31,006 bases of DNA, from positions 1 to 31,006 of the IMG/VR virus record IMGVR_UViG_3300045926_000355, one strand, 5' to 3'. Both the position numbers and the translations under genes were made by a program. The DNA comes from a virus. The notes under the pieces were generated by a model. It ran no database searches. It saw only the letters and a program-made list of their open reading frames with translations, and was not told the DNA's origin. Shown here piece by piece: positions 18,811-26,071 of this stretch. Each line of letters begins with the position of its first letter. Positions within the stretch are counted from its first letter, which is position 1.

Positions 18811-19611
18811 ATGGCCCGCCGCACCCCTGCCAGCGCGCTCGTCCCGGCGGCGGTGCGCGCCCCCGAGATCGTGCTCACGCGCGCCGAGGAAGAGATCCAG
18901 AACGGCGAGGCGGTCGAGCTGTTTGCCACCGCGGTGGGCGGGCGCGCCAAGCTCGCCGATGTCCTGGCGGTCGCCGAGACGGCGCCCGAAGTCGAGAAGG
19001 TGATCAACCTGCTGCTCGACCCGCGCTACCGCACCTACAGCCTGCGGCGCCTGTGCACGCTGACCGGCATCAGCGTCGCGGAACTCTTCGCCGCCTACCG
19101 CAAGGCACTCATCACCCGCGCACACATCGAGGCCAGTCACATCATCGCCAGCCGCCTGGTACCCATCGTCGAGGACGTGATGACGCGCGCGATGCCCGTG
19201 CCGATCGCCTGCTCGGCCTGTCAGGCGGAGGAGGCTCGGCGCCCGACCTGTCCGGTCTGCCGGGGCACGGGCACCACCCTGAGCGAGCCGGACTTCGACC
19301 GGCAGAAGCTGGCGCTCGAACTCGGCCAGCTGCTGGAGAAGAAGGGCGGGCTCACCATCACGCAGAACCAGGGCGTGGTGGCCGCAGGCGCCCTGGCGGC
19401 GAACGGCGGCGGCTCCCTCGAACAGCTGCACCAGGCGGTCGGCGATCTGCTCTTCACGCCCGGCCGCACGCGCAGCGCCAGTCCCTATGCGCCGGTGAGT
19501 GAGCCGCCGGTCGAATATCCCCCCGCCCCCATCGAGGAGCCCCCCGATCTCCCGCTGGGCACCCACGACGACGACGCCGACGACGACGCTGAGGAGGAGG
19601 ACCGCAGCTAG
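18811..19611 (+). CDS. terS: Small terminase subunit candidate with zinc finger
   Basis: 266 aa, located before the large terminase as small terminases are. A predicted helix-turn-helix (YSLRRLCTLTGISVAELFAA, residues 76-95) would recognise the packaging site. A DnaJ-like zinc motif follows (CSAC 134-137, CPVCRGTGT 147-154). Next comes a helical segment (DFDRQKLALELGQLLEKKGG), likely for oligomerisation, then a Pro-rich linker and a strongly acidic tail (245-264), which may mimic DNA or contact the large subunit. The zinc motif is unusual for textbook small terminases. Role assigned from order and domain plan, not from a sequence match. Confidence 0.6.
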   Translation: MARRTPASALVPAAVRAPEIVLTRAEEEIQNGEAVELFATAVGGRAKLADVLAVAETAPEVEKVINLLLDPRYRTYSLRRLCTLTGISVAELFAAYRKALITRAHIEASHIIASRLVPIVEDVMTRAMPVPIACSACQAEEARRPTCPVCRGTGTTLSEPDFDRQKLALELGQLLEKKGGLTITQNQGVVAAGALAANGGGSLEQLHQAVGDLLFTPGRTRSASPYAPVSEPPVEYPPAPIEEPPDLPLGTHDDDADDDAEEEDRS

Positions 19612-19628
19612 AGAAAGGCAGGTTCGTC

Positions 19629-19841
19629 ATGTCGCCGATGTATCTGGGCCAGGCCGTCAGTGACGACTACATGCAGGGGTTGATCGAGGGCTACCGCGAC
19701 GGGCAGCGCCTCGCCGAGGCGCCGGTCGAAGACGGCGATCAGCTGATCATCAATCGCCTCACCGAGGAGAAGGTCCTGACCGAGCGCGGCGCGGTGGTGC
19801 TCGGCTTCCGCGACGGGCACGGCAAGGGCGTCGAGGAGTAG
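19629..19841 (+). CDS. Small hypothetical protein
   Basis: 70 aa. MSPMYLGQAVSDDYMQGLIE followed by a charged region. Likely soluble. Lies between the terminase genes with a loose AAAGGC ribosome site. Not recognised. Confidence 0.5.
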   Translation: MSPMYLGQAVSDDYMQGLIEGYRDGQRLAEAPVEDGDQLIINRLTEEKVLTERGAVVLGFRDGHGKGVEE

Positions 19842-19851
19842 GCGCGCCGCC

Positions 19852-19950
19852 ATGCCGGACCTCACCCTCCCGCAAGCGATCGTCGTCGTCGGCCTGGTCT
19901 TCGCCTGGCTGATCTTCGTGATCGCTCGCGCGTACTTCGAGCGGGGGTGA
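19852..19950 (+). CDS. Single-helix membrane microprotein (copy 1)
   Basis: 32 aa: a short MPDLTLPQ lead, one hydrophobic helix (AIVVVGLVFAWLIFVIARAY) and a charged FERG end. Its near twin lies at 22583 on the other side of the large terminase. Twenty of 24 C-terminal residues are shared or conservative, including VFAWLIFVIARAYFE. The stop overlaps the terminase region (GTGA). The repetition is strong evidence that it is translated. Function unknown. Confidence 0.6.
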   Translation: MPDLTLPQAIVVVGLVFAWLIFVIARAYFERG

Positions 19951-19955
19951 CGGCC

Positions 19956-22235
19956 ATGTACCACCCGGATCTCATCGCGGAGGACGAAGCGGTCATTGCG
20001 CAGAAGTTCCGCGCCGTCTTCCCTGATGGGATCCCGCGCTACTCGGTCGCGGACAGCGCCACCCTCACCAGCAGCGCCATGCAGGCGATGGACGAGTCCG
20101 GACAGCCGCGCCGTCCCCTCACCGAGGACGAGCAGCGCTTCGTCGGCAGCTCGCGCCTGCGCTGCCCCTACGACTTCCCCTACTTCGCCGAGCGCTTCGT
20201 CTGGATCGACCAGGAAGGCCACGGGCTGCGCCGCCTCTCGCCGCTGTGGGAGTCGCAGGCGATGGTGCTCGACCAGCTCGCGCGGATGGAGATGGCGAAT
20301 GTCACGAGCGGCTCGCCCGACGGCCTGTTGCTCAATGTGCTCAAGGCCCGGCAGCTGGGGGTCTCGACCCTTGCCGAGTCGCTCGTGGCGCACCGCATCG
20401 TCACCCGCACGCACATCCGCGCCCTCTCCGCGGCCGACGTCGAGGACCAGGCCGGGTATCTGTTCCGCATGGTCGTGCGCATCTACGACCAGCTGCCGTG
20501 GTTCCTCAAGCCCGAGCGGGTGTACTTCAACAAGAACCGCGAACTCAGTCTCGTCAACCAGTGCTTTCTGAAAACCGCCTGGGGCAAGTCCACCCGCGGC
20601 GCCCTGCAATCCGTGACCGGCACCGAAGGGACGAAGGGGTCGATCGGGCGCGGCCAGACCTACTCGGTCGTGCACATCAGCGAGCTGCCCACCTGGGACA
20701 ACCCCGAGCAGCTCGACACCGCGCTCCTCCCCGCCATCCCCTACGCCGCCGACACCCTCGTCATCTACGAGGCGACCGCCGAGTACGCCGGGGACTGGTG
20801 GCACAAGCACTGGCTCGCCAGCGGGCAGGGCGAGGGGCGCTTCCGCAACATCTTCATCCCGTGGAGTGCCGAGCCGAAGAAGTACTCGCTCCCCGCCCCG
20901 GCGGGCTGGGACCCCTCGCCCTCGACCCTCGCGCACGCCGCCAAGTGCGAACGCGACAGCCCGAAGTGGTATGCCGGGCGCACCGTCACGCTCTCGCGCG
21001 ACCAGCTGTACTGGTACGAGAAGACGCGCCGCTTCTACGAATCGAAAGGGCAGCTGTACAAGTTCCTGAAGGAGTACCCCGCTGATGATCAGGAGTGCTT
21101 CCAGTATGCGGGCCGCTCGGTCTTCACCCTCGAACAGCTCGAAGCGATCGACCGCGCAGGCTCGCTCCGCCCCCTGCGGGACGTCTGGAGCGTGGAACCC
21201 GCGCTGGCGGTGGCCGAACTGCGCGGCCAGCCCGAGACCGCTGACGTCCAGCGGCAGCGTGTGGTCCCGCCGCTGGCGCCCGCGATCGCGCGTTTCTCGA
21301 CCCCACTGAGCCACGAGACGACGCCGGTGCCGCCCGGCTACGGCTTCCGCCGCCTCTCGGCCGAGCAGCTGGCGCAGCTCCCCTCCCTCCGCCACAGCGT
21401 CATGGCGATCTGGGAGTACCCGCGCCTGCGCGGCACGCGCCGCTACATCCTCGGCGTCGACGTCAGCGACGGCCTGGGCCAGGACTACTCGGTCGTCGAC
21501 GTCATCCGCCTCCCCTCGATGGAGGAGCCCGCCGAGCAGGTCGCGCAGTACATCACCAATCAGCTCGACCCCAAGGCGCTCGCCTTCGTCTGCGACGCCA
21601 TCGGCCGCTACTACGCCGACCCCGACGGCATCGAGGCGATGGCGGCGATCGAGACCAACAACCACGGGCTGGCGACGCAGGACGCCCTGCAGCTGCATCT
21701 GGGCTACGCGCACTTCTACGTCTGGGAGTATGCCGACGCCGCCAGTCAGGAGCGTCGCTACTCCACCCGCATCGGCTGGCAGACCAACCCGCGCACGCGC
21801 CCGCTGCTGCTCGCCAGCTACTACGGCGCCGTCACCACCTTCGATCCGATCAGCCGCCTCCCCGACCTGATCCTCAACTCGCCCATCACGCGCGGGGAGC
21901 TGCGGCACTTCATCACCGAAACCTCGATCGGCGAGGCCGAGGCCGCGCGCGGGCAGCACGACGACACCGTGATGTCGTCCGCCATCGGCTACTACGTCGC
22001 CTGGCGCATGGCGGGCGGCGAAGTCGAACCGATCGCCGAGCGGCGGCGCCGCAAGTCGGCGATCGAGCAGCAGGCGCGCGAGGCGCGCACCGAGAAACCC
22101 GACTACCGCAACTCGGCGATGACCGCTGAGGAAGCCGACGACCTGGAGACCGATCATGAGTCCGTCCAAGACGACACCTACGCCCTCACCGACGAGACCG
22201 GCGGGCTCTACTTCGACGATCGCCAGCGCGCCTGA
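19956..22235 (+). CDS. terL: Large terminase subunit
   Basis: 759 aa packaging motor with ATPase and nuclease domains. ATPase: deviant Walker A KARQLGVST (about 130-138) and Walker B VVHISEL (about 238-244) with the catalytic Glu. RNase H-like nuclease: first Asp in GVDVSDGLGQDYS (about 500-512), Glu of AAIETNNHG (about 564-571), last Asp pair in GQHDDTVMSS (about 666-675). TRIGWQTNPRTRPLLL is the common terminase loop. ATG 19956 has GGGGGTGA ahead; GTG 19947, overlapping the microprotein stop, is an alternative. Assembles with small terminase and portal. The extended C-terminus (last 70 residues) is acidic and overlaps the next gene by 80 nt. Confidence 0.92.
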   Translation: MYHPDLIAEDEAVIAQKFRAVFPDGIPRYSVADSATLTSSAMQAMDESGQPRRPLTEDEQRFVGSSRLRCPYDFPYFAERFVWIDQEGHGLRRLSPLWESQAMVLDQLARMEMANVTSGSPDGLLLNVLKARQLGVSTLAESLVAHRIVTRTHIRALSAADVEDQAGYLFRMVVRIYDQLPWFLKPERVYFNKNRELSLVNQCFLKTAWGKSTRGALQSVTGTEGTKGSIGRGQTYSVVHISELPTWDNPEQLDTALLPAIPYAADTLVIYEATAEYAGDWWHKHWLASGQGEGRFRNIFIPWSAEPKKYSLPAPAGWDPSPSTLAHAAKCERDSPKWYAGRTVTLSRDQLYWYEKTRRFYESKGQLYKFLKEYPADDQECFQYAGRSVFTLEQLEAIDRAGSLRPLRDVWSVEPALAVAELRGQPETADVQRQRVVPPLAPAIARFSTPLSHETTPVPPGYGFRRLSAEQLAQLPSLRHSVMAIWEYPRLRGTRRYILGVDVSDGLGQDYSVVDVIRLPSMEEPAEQVAQYITNQLDPKALAFVCDAIGRYYADPDGIEAMAAIETNNHGLATQDALQLHLGYAHFYVWEYADAASQERRYSTRIGWQTNPRTRPLLLASYYGAVTTFDPISRLPDLILNSPITRGELRHFITETSIGEAEAARGQHDDTVMSSAIGYYVAWRMAGGEVEPIAERRRRKSAIEQQAREARTEKPDYRNSAMTAEEADDLETDHESVQDDTYALTDETGGLYFDDRQRA

Positions 22236-22575
22236 CCCGCGCATCCGCTCGCTCACCGCGGAGATCGAAGGGGTGGTGACGCGAGCACTGGAGGGCTGGC
22301 GCGCCGCGCCCCCGCCGGGCCTGCAGCTCACGCCCGCCGACTGCGCCCGCCTGGAGGAGATCTGCGGGCTGGGCTCGACCCGCACGCCCGAGGCGCTCGT
22401 CCTCGCCATCGACCGCCTCGCCTCGCTGCGCATCGGCGACATCCGCCTCCCGTTCACCCCCGGGCAGCTCAGTGAGCTGCAGCACCGGGCGGCCAAGCGC
22501 GGGCGCACGGTCGAAGCGGAGATGAAGGCGGCGGTCGACCGGATCCAGGACGAGATCTTCTACCGGGCGGGCTGA
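22156..22575 (+). CDS. Conserved phage protein, start within terL
   Basis: 139 aa. A Ser/Thr/Pro-rich start, then a helical body ending PGQLSELQHRAAKRGRTVEA, EMKAAVDRIQDEIFYRAG. That end is seen in small proteins behind phage terminases. ATG 22156 has GGAG at 7 nt, so the 80-nt overlap with the large terminase appears real. No other good start lies downstream in frame. Function unknown. Confidence 0.6.
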   Translation: MSPSKTTPTPSPTRPAGSTSTIASAPDPRIRSLTAEIEGVVTRALEGWRAAPPPGLQLTPADCARLEEICGLGSTRTPEALVLAIDRLASLRIGDIRLPFTPGQLSELQHRAAKRGRTVEAEMKAAVDRIQDEIFYRAG

Positions 22576-22585
22576 GATGCATATG
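22576..22585 (+). repeat. GATGCATATG dispersed element, copy 6
   Basis: Starts 1 nt after the previous stop codon and spans both possible start codons of the membrane microprotein. Confidence 0.75.
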
Positions 22586-22687
22586 CTTCCTGATCTCACC
22601 CTGCCGCAGACGCTGCTCGTGCTCGGGCTGGTGTTCGCCTGGCTGATCTTCGTGATCGCCCGGGCCTACTTCGAGAGCGGCAGATGA
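22583..22687 (+). CDS. Single-helix membrane microprotein (copy 2)
   Basis: 34 aa: MLPDLTLPQ lead, hydrophobic helix (LLVLGLVFAWLIFVIARAY), end FESGR. Paralogue of the gene at 19852. The upstream ATG at 22577 would add Met-His. Its stop overlaps the next microprotein (ATGA), so it opens a three-gene run of membrane microproteins. Confidence 0.6.
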   Translation: MLPDLTLPQTLLVLGLVFAWLIFVIARAYFESGR

Positions 22688-22758
22688 AGGTCACGCTCGC
22701 GATCGCGGTCGTGTTCGTCCTGCTGGTCTACGTCCTCCTCGTGTGGGTGACGCAGTGA
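22684..22758 (+). CDS. Membrane microprotein
   Basis: 24 aa, MKVTLAIAVVFVLLVYVLLV then WVTQ: almost entirely one hydrophobic helix. ATGA overlap with the preceding gene is the main support. Unknown function. Confidence 0.45.
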   Translation: MKVTLAIAVVFVLLVYVLLVWVTQ

Positions 22759-22765
22759 GGGTGAT

Positions 22766-22858
22766 GTGGACCAGATCGACTGGCGTCAGGGGTGGATCAT
22801 CCTCGCCGTGCTGGTGGGGCTCTGGCTGCTCACGCTGCTCGTGGGGAAGCGACGCTGA
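22766..22858 (+). CDS. Membrane microprotein
   Basis: 30 aa from GTG 22766: DQIDWRQGW, then one hydrophobic helix (IILAVLVGLWLLTLLV) and GKRR. GAGGGTGA precedes the start. Its stop overlaps the next ATG by one base. Third of the run. Confidence 0.45.
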   Translation: MDQIDWRQGWIILAVLVGLWLLTLLVGKRR

Positions 22859-23016
22859 TGCGTAAGCACCTGCAGTACTGGCGGCACCGCCTGGCGCACT
22901 GGTTCCACCTGGAACCCTGCCAGCTGCTGGAGGTGCGCGACGAGGGGCGCCTCGTCGTCCTGCTGTGTACCGACTGCGGGGAGATCCTGCACCTGCGCCC
23001 GCGGGGGCCGCGATGA
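22858..23016 (+). CDS. Small protein with CxxC knuckle
   Basis: 52 aa, basic N-terminus (MRKHLQYWRHRLAHWFHLEP), one CTDC plus an earlier Cys. Overlaps its neighbours at both ends. Not recognised. Confidence 0.5.
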   Translation: MRKHLQYWRHRLAHWFHLEPCQLLEVRDEGRLVVLLCTDCGEILHLRPRGPR

Positions 23017-23231
23017 ATCAGCGCTGCGAGGGCCGGGTGCCGTGCGCCGTGCGTGTCGAGCGCCGCCAGTCGCCTGGGATGCGGCGCGAGCGCGACGTGC
23101 CGATCGGGAAGTGCCCGATCTGCGGCGCCTGGATCTTCGTGATGTCGAACGGCCTGCTCCACCCGCACGTCAACCAGCTGCATCGCCGTCCGCCGCGACA
23201 GCCCGAGGGAAAGCTCTATGGCTCTGCATGA
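23013..23231 (+). CDS. C2H2-like small zinc-finger protein
   Basis: 72 aa. KCPICGAWIFVMSNGLLHPH, then VNQLHRR, gives C-x2-C...H-x3-5-H spacing of a single zinc finger. ATGA overlap at its start; its end overlaps the next gene by 14 nt. Probably nucleic-acid or protein binding. Confidence 0.55.
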   Translation: MNQRCEGRVPCAVRVERRQSPGMRRERDVPIGKCPICGAWIFVMSNGLLHPHVNQLHRRPPRQPEGKLYGSA

Positions 23232-23700
23232 CTTCTGGTGCCAGACCTGCGGCCAGGTCCTGCTCGATGTGAATATCCCGATCGCCGTGGGCGCCACCGC
23301 CGGTGCGCCCGAGCACTGCGGACGCACAGCGGCGTGGATCCCGCAGGTCGGGCGGATGGATGCGTATGAGCCCTTTCAGGAGTTCGAGGCACGCGATGGG
23401 CAAAACCACCTCGTCACGATCGACAGCCTCCGCAAGCTCCGCCAGGTCGAAGCGGACAGCGAGCGGCAGTACCGCAACGGCGAAGGCCAGCCGATCGTCT
23501 GGCGGCGCTGGTCGCAAGACGCGAGCAACCGCGACGTCCACGCGCTCGCGCCCCGTTGGCAGGGCGGCGAACAGCCCGACCCCGCCTTCGTCAAAAAGCA
23601 CGCCGCCGACATCCGCCGGAACGCCGATGTCGCCGACACCGACTACGGCCCCGGGGTCAGCGATGCCACCCCGTCGGCGCTCGACCGACTGGAGAAGTGA
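23218..23700 (+). CDS. FmdB-like zinc-ribbon phage protein
   Basis: 160 aa. The N-terminus DFWCQTCGQVLLDVNIPIAV, then EHCGRTAAWIPQV, resembles the FmdB zinc-ribbon start (C..CG...., C..C/W.P), although the second knuckle has only one clear Cys. The region DSLRKLRQVEADSERQYRNG, then GQPIVWRRWSQDASNRDVH, is a repeated theme in phage head-module proteins of unknown function. No ATPase or protease motif. Lies four genes after terL. Confidence 0.6.
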   Translation: MALHDFWCQTCGQVLLDVNIPIAVGATAGAPEHCGRTAAWIPQVGRMDAYEPFQEFEARDGQNHLVTIDSLRKLRQVEADSERQYRNGEGQPIVWRRWSQDASNRDVHALAPRWQGGEQPDPAFVKKHAADIRRNADVADTDYGPGVSDATPSALDRLEK

Positions 23701-23701
23701 C

Positions 23702-23914
23702 ATGGCGAAACGTCCCGCGCCTGCCCCGCCTGCCCCACCCGCGTCCTGGTCCCCGATCGCCACCGCCCCGACCGACGGGCAGGACGTGCTGATCCTCGTG
23801 GGCGGGACCCGGCAACTCATCGCGCACTGGAACGGCACGGCGTGGGTCGCCGACGCGCCGCCCGTGCTGCACCCGACGCAGTGGCACCCCCTCATCGAGG
23901 GGCCGAAGGAGTAG
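23702..23914 (+). CDS. DUF551-like small protein
   Basis: 70 aa. SWSPIATAPTDGQDVLILVG, then IAHWNGTAWVADA and HPTQWHPLIEGP, follows the DUF551 plan: 'W..I.tAP.Dg..vLi....... W.g..W.......PT.WmpLp..P'. Function of the family is unknown; it is common in phages. It ends 2 nt before the portal start and carries that gene's AAGGAG. Confidence 0.6.
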   Translation: MAKRPAPAPPAPPASWSPIATAPTDGQDVLILVGGTRQLIAHWNGTAWVADAPPVLHPTQWHPLIEGPKE

Positions 23915-23916
23915 CC

Positions 23917-26070
23917 GTGGCCGACTTCTCTCCCTCTGGTGTGATCGATCTCCCCCGCGTCACCGCCGACGGCCTCATCGCGGGCGACCCGCGCGTCCTC
24001 AACTGGCTGCGCGAGTGGGTGCAGGAAGGCGACCTGATCAACCGCACCGACCCCTCCTACGATCTGATCGGCAAGGCGCAGGACTACATCACCGGCAACC
24101 AGCTCTCCGCTGAGCACTGCCGCATGAAGTACCTCCCGCAGGTCACCATCAACGAGACGCGCAAGGCGATGCAGGCGCACGTCTCCGCCATCACCGACCT
24201 CAAGCCGATCGCGGGCTGGCGATCGAACCCCGAGTACCAGGTCCAGGCCAACCTCCTGAACATGTACCTGATGTACGAGTGGGTCACCACGATGATGGAC
24301 CTCGACCTGGGCGACTGCGTGAAGTACTCGCTCGCCGGAGGCACGGGCGATCTCGTCATCGACTGGGACCCGCACGCGCCGCTCGGCGGCGCGCACCAGC
24401 TCACCGCGCGCGACCCGCGCGACACCCTGCCGCTCCGCCCCTCCTTCGGCCGCTCGTGTCAGCTCTGGGAAGGCGTCTGCTTCCGCGAGGAGCACACCGT
24501 CAACGTGCTCAAGGGGATGTATCCGACCAAGGCGCATCTGTTCCGCGCCTCACCCGACACGCTCCTCGGGCAGGTGATGGGCCGCTTCCGCACCGGCCTC
24601 TCGCGCCTCATCTCGCCCGCCGATCCGCTCGACACGATCGCCTGGCCCGGCAGCGCGGGCACGGTGAAGAAGGCGCGCAGCGGGGCGCTCGTCCTCTACC
24701 GCGCCTACTTCCGCGATCGCACGCGCAACCTGACGAACAAGCCGATCCCGATGGGCACGCCCGGCACCAACTGGGCCTACCTCGCCGAGCCCGGCCAGCC
24801 GCTCTACCCGCGCGGGCGTCTGCTCGTCGCCACTGACGACGTCCTCATCTACGACGGCCCCAACACCTACTGGCACGGCATGTATCCGTTCTGCCGCCTG
24901 AAGCTCTGGAGCGTCCCCTGGCAGTTCCTCGGCATCCCGCTCTTCAACGATCTGCTCCCGCTCCAAGACGCCATCAACGACACCGTGCACGACGTGCGCC
25001 TCGGGATGCGCCAGTGGACCAACCCCGACATCACCTACAACCGCAACGCCGTCAGCGAAGCCACCATGAAGCTGATGGACCCGCGCCGCCCGGGCAAGCG
25101 CGTCAAGGTGATGCCGGGGTTCGGCGACCCGTGGAAGAAGGAAGAAGGCCCCAACCCGCAGATCATCGCGATGGGGATCGATATGTGGGAGCGGCTCACC
25201 CAGAAGTTTGCCGACCTCAGTGGCACCGCCAACCTCTCGGCGCTCCTGCAACTCCGCCAGATGCCCTCGGCCGACACGATCCAGAAGTACTACGAAGCGC
25301 TCACGCCCGAGATCCGGCAGGAGGCGCGCCAGGTGGAACTCTTCCTGCGCGACTTCAGCGAGATGGTGAAGATCAACTACTTCCAGTTCCTCTCCACGTC
25401 CAAGCGCGTGCAGATCCTCGGCACCGGCGGGCAGATGCTGAACGAGTTCGACTTCGACCCCGACATGATGGTCCCGGCGCTCCTGCCCGGTCAGCCCGGC
25501 TACACCCCGGAGCTGGACGTCAACACCACCAGCCGCGACCAGCGTGCGCAGTACTTCCACAAGCAGTTCGTCTTCATCGTCGCGCCCAACAGCGTCCTGG
25601 CGATGGACGCGACCGAGCGCAAGATGATGCGGGTGCAGCTCGCCCGCATGGGCTACTACGACTTCTGGTCGCTGCACGAGACGCTGGAGACCCCCAACGT
25701 CGGCGCCCCGCCCGCGATCCCGCTGCCGGTGATCGAGAAGCCGCCCGACACGGTCCTGCCCGCGATGATGCAGCAGGCGATGCAAACGCTCTCGATGGGC
25801 CCGATGCTGGCCGCGGGCGGCGCCGCGCCGCCGCAGTACACCGACCCGCAGACCGGCCGCACGTTCCTGCTGGACATCATGTCGGGGCAGCTGCTGGAGC
25901 TGCGCGTCCCGGTGACGGTGACCGAGCGGCTGCAGGCGCAGGCGATGCTCGGGATCGGGCAGACGGTCAGTCCCGCGGGGCGGAAGGCGAGCGGCGGGGC
26001 GCCGCCGAAGCAGGAGACGAAGAACGACGAGCCGGGCGGGCGGGAGACGATCACGGAGAGCGAGAAGTAA
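23917..26070 (+). CDS. Portal protein
   Basis: 717 aa, from GTG 23917 with AAGGAG 5 nt upstream. Portal is called from position (after terL, before scaffold/capsid), length, and portal-like segments: YLPQVTINETRKAMQAHVSA near the N-terminus, the middle QFLGIPLFNDLLPLQDAIND with TVHDVRLGMRQWTNPDITYN, and a long helix (QKYYEALTPEIRQEARQVEL). It should form the dodecameric DNA gate of the head. The Gly/Ala/Pro-rich C-terminal tail is likely flexible. Size suits podovirus-type portals, but morphology is not settled. Confidence 0.8.
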   Translation: MADFSPSGVIDLPRVTADGLIAGDPRVLNWLREWVQEGDLINRTDPSYDLIGKAQDYITGNQLSAEHCRMKYLPQVTINETRKAMQAHVSAITDLKPIAGWRSNPEYQVQANLLNMYLMYEWVTTMMDLDLGDCVKYSLAGGTGDLVIDWDPHAPLGGAHQLTARDPRDTLPLRPSFGRSCQLWEGVCFREEHTVNVLKGMYPTKAHLFRASPDTLLGQVMGRFRTGLSRLISPADPLDTIAWPGSAGTVKKARSGALVLYRAYFRDRTRNLTNKPIPMGTPGTNWAYLAEPGQPLYPRGRLLVATDDVLIYDGPNTYWHGMYPFCRLKLWSVPWQFLGIPLFNDLLPLQDAINDTVHDVRLGMRQWTNPDITYNRNAVSEATMKLMDPRRPGKRVKVMPGFGDPWKKEEGPNPQIIAMGIDMWERLTQKFADLSGTANLSALLQLRQMPSADTIQKYYEALTPEIRQEARQVELFLRDFSEMVKINYFQFLSTSKRVQILGTGGQMLNEFDFDPDMMVPALLPGQPGYTPELDVNTTSRDQRAQYFHKQFVFIVAPNSVLAMDATERKMMRVQLARMGYYDFWSLHETLETPNVGAPPAIPLPVIEKPPDTVLPAMMQQAMQTLSMGPMLAAGGAAPPQYTDPQTGRTFLLDIMSGQLLELRVPVTVTERLQAQAMLGIGQTVSPAGRKASGGAPPKQETKNDEPGGRETITESEK

Positions 26071-26071
26071 G

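Noticed and set aside
19608-22508. 966-codon open frame on the minus strand
   Set aside because: It is antisense to the large terminase, whose motifs are clear. Long opposite-strand frames are expected in GC-rich DNA; the translation is low-complexity Arg/Ala/Gly/Val.
23170-24537. 455-codon minus-strand open frame
   Set aside because: Antisense to the FmdB-like and portal genes; spans several plus-strand gene junctions without a start signal.
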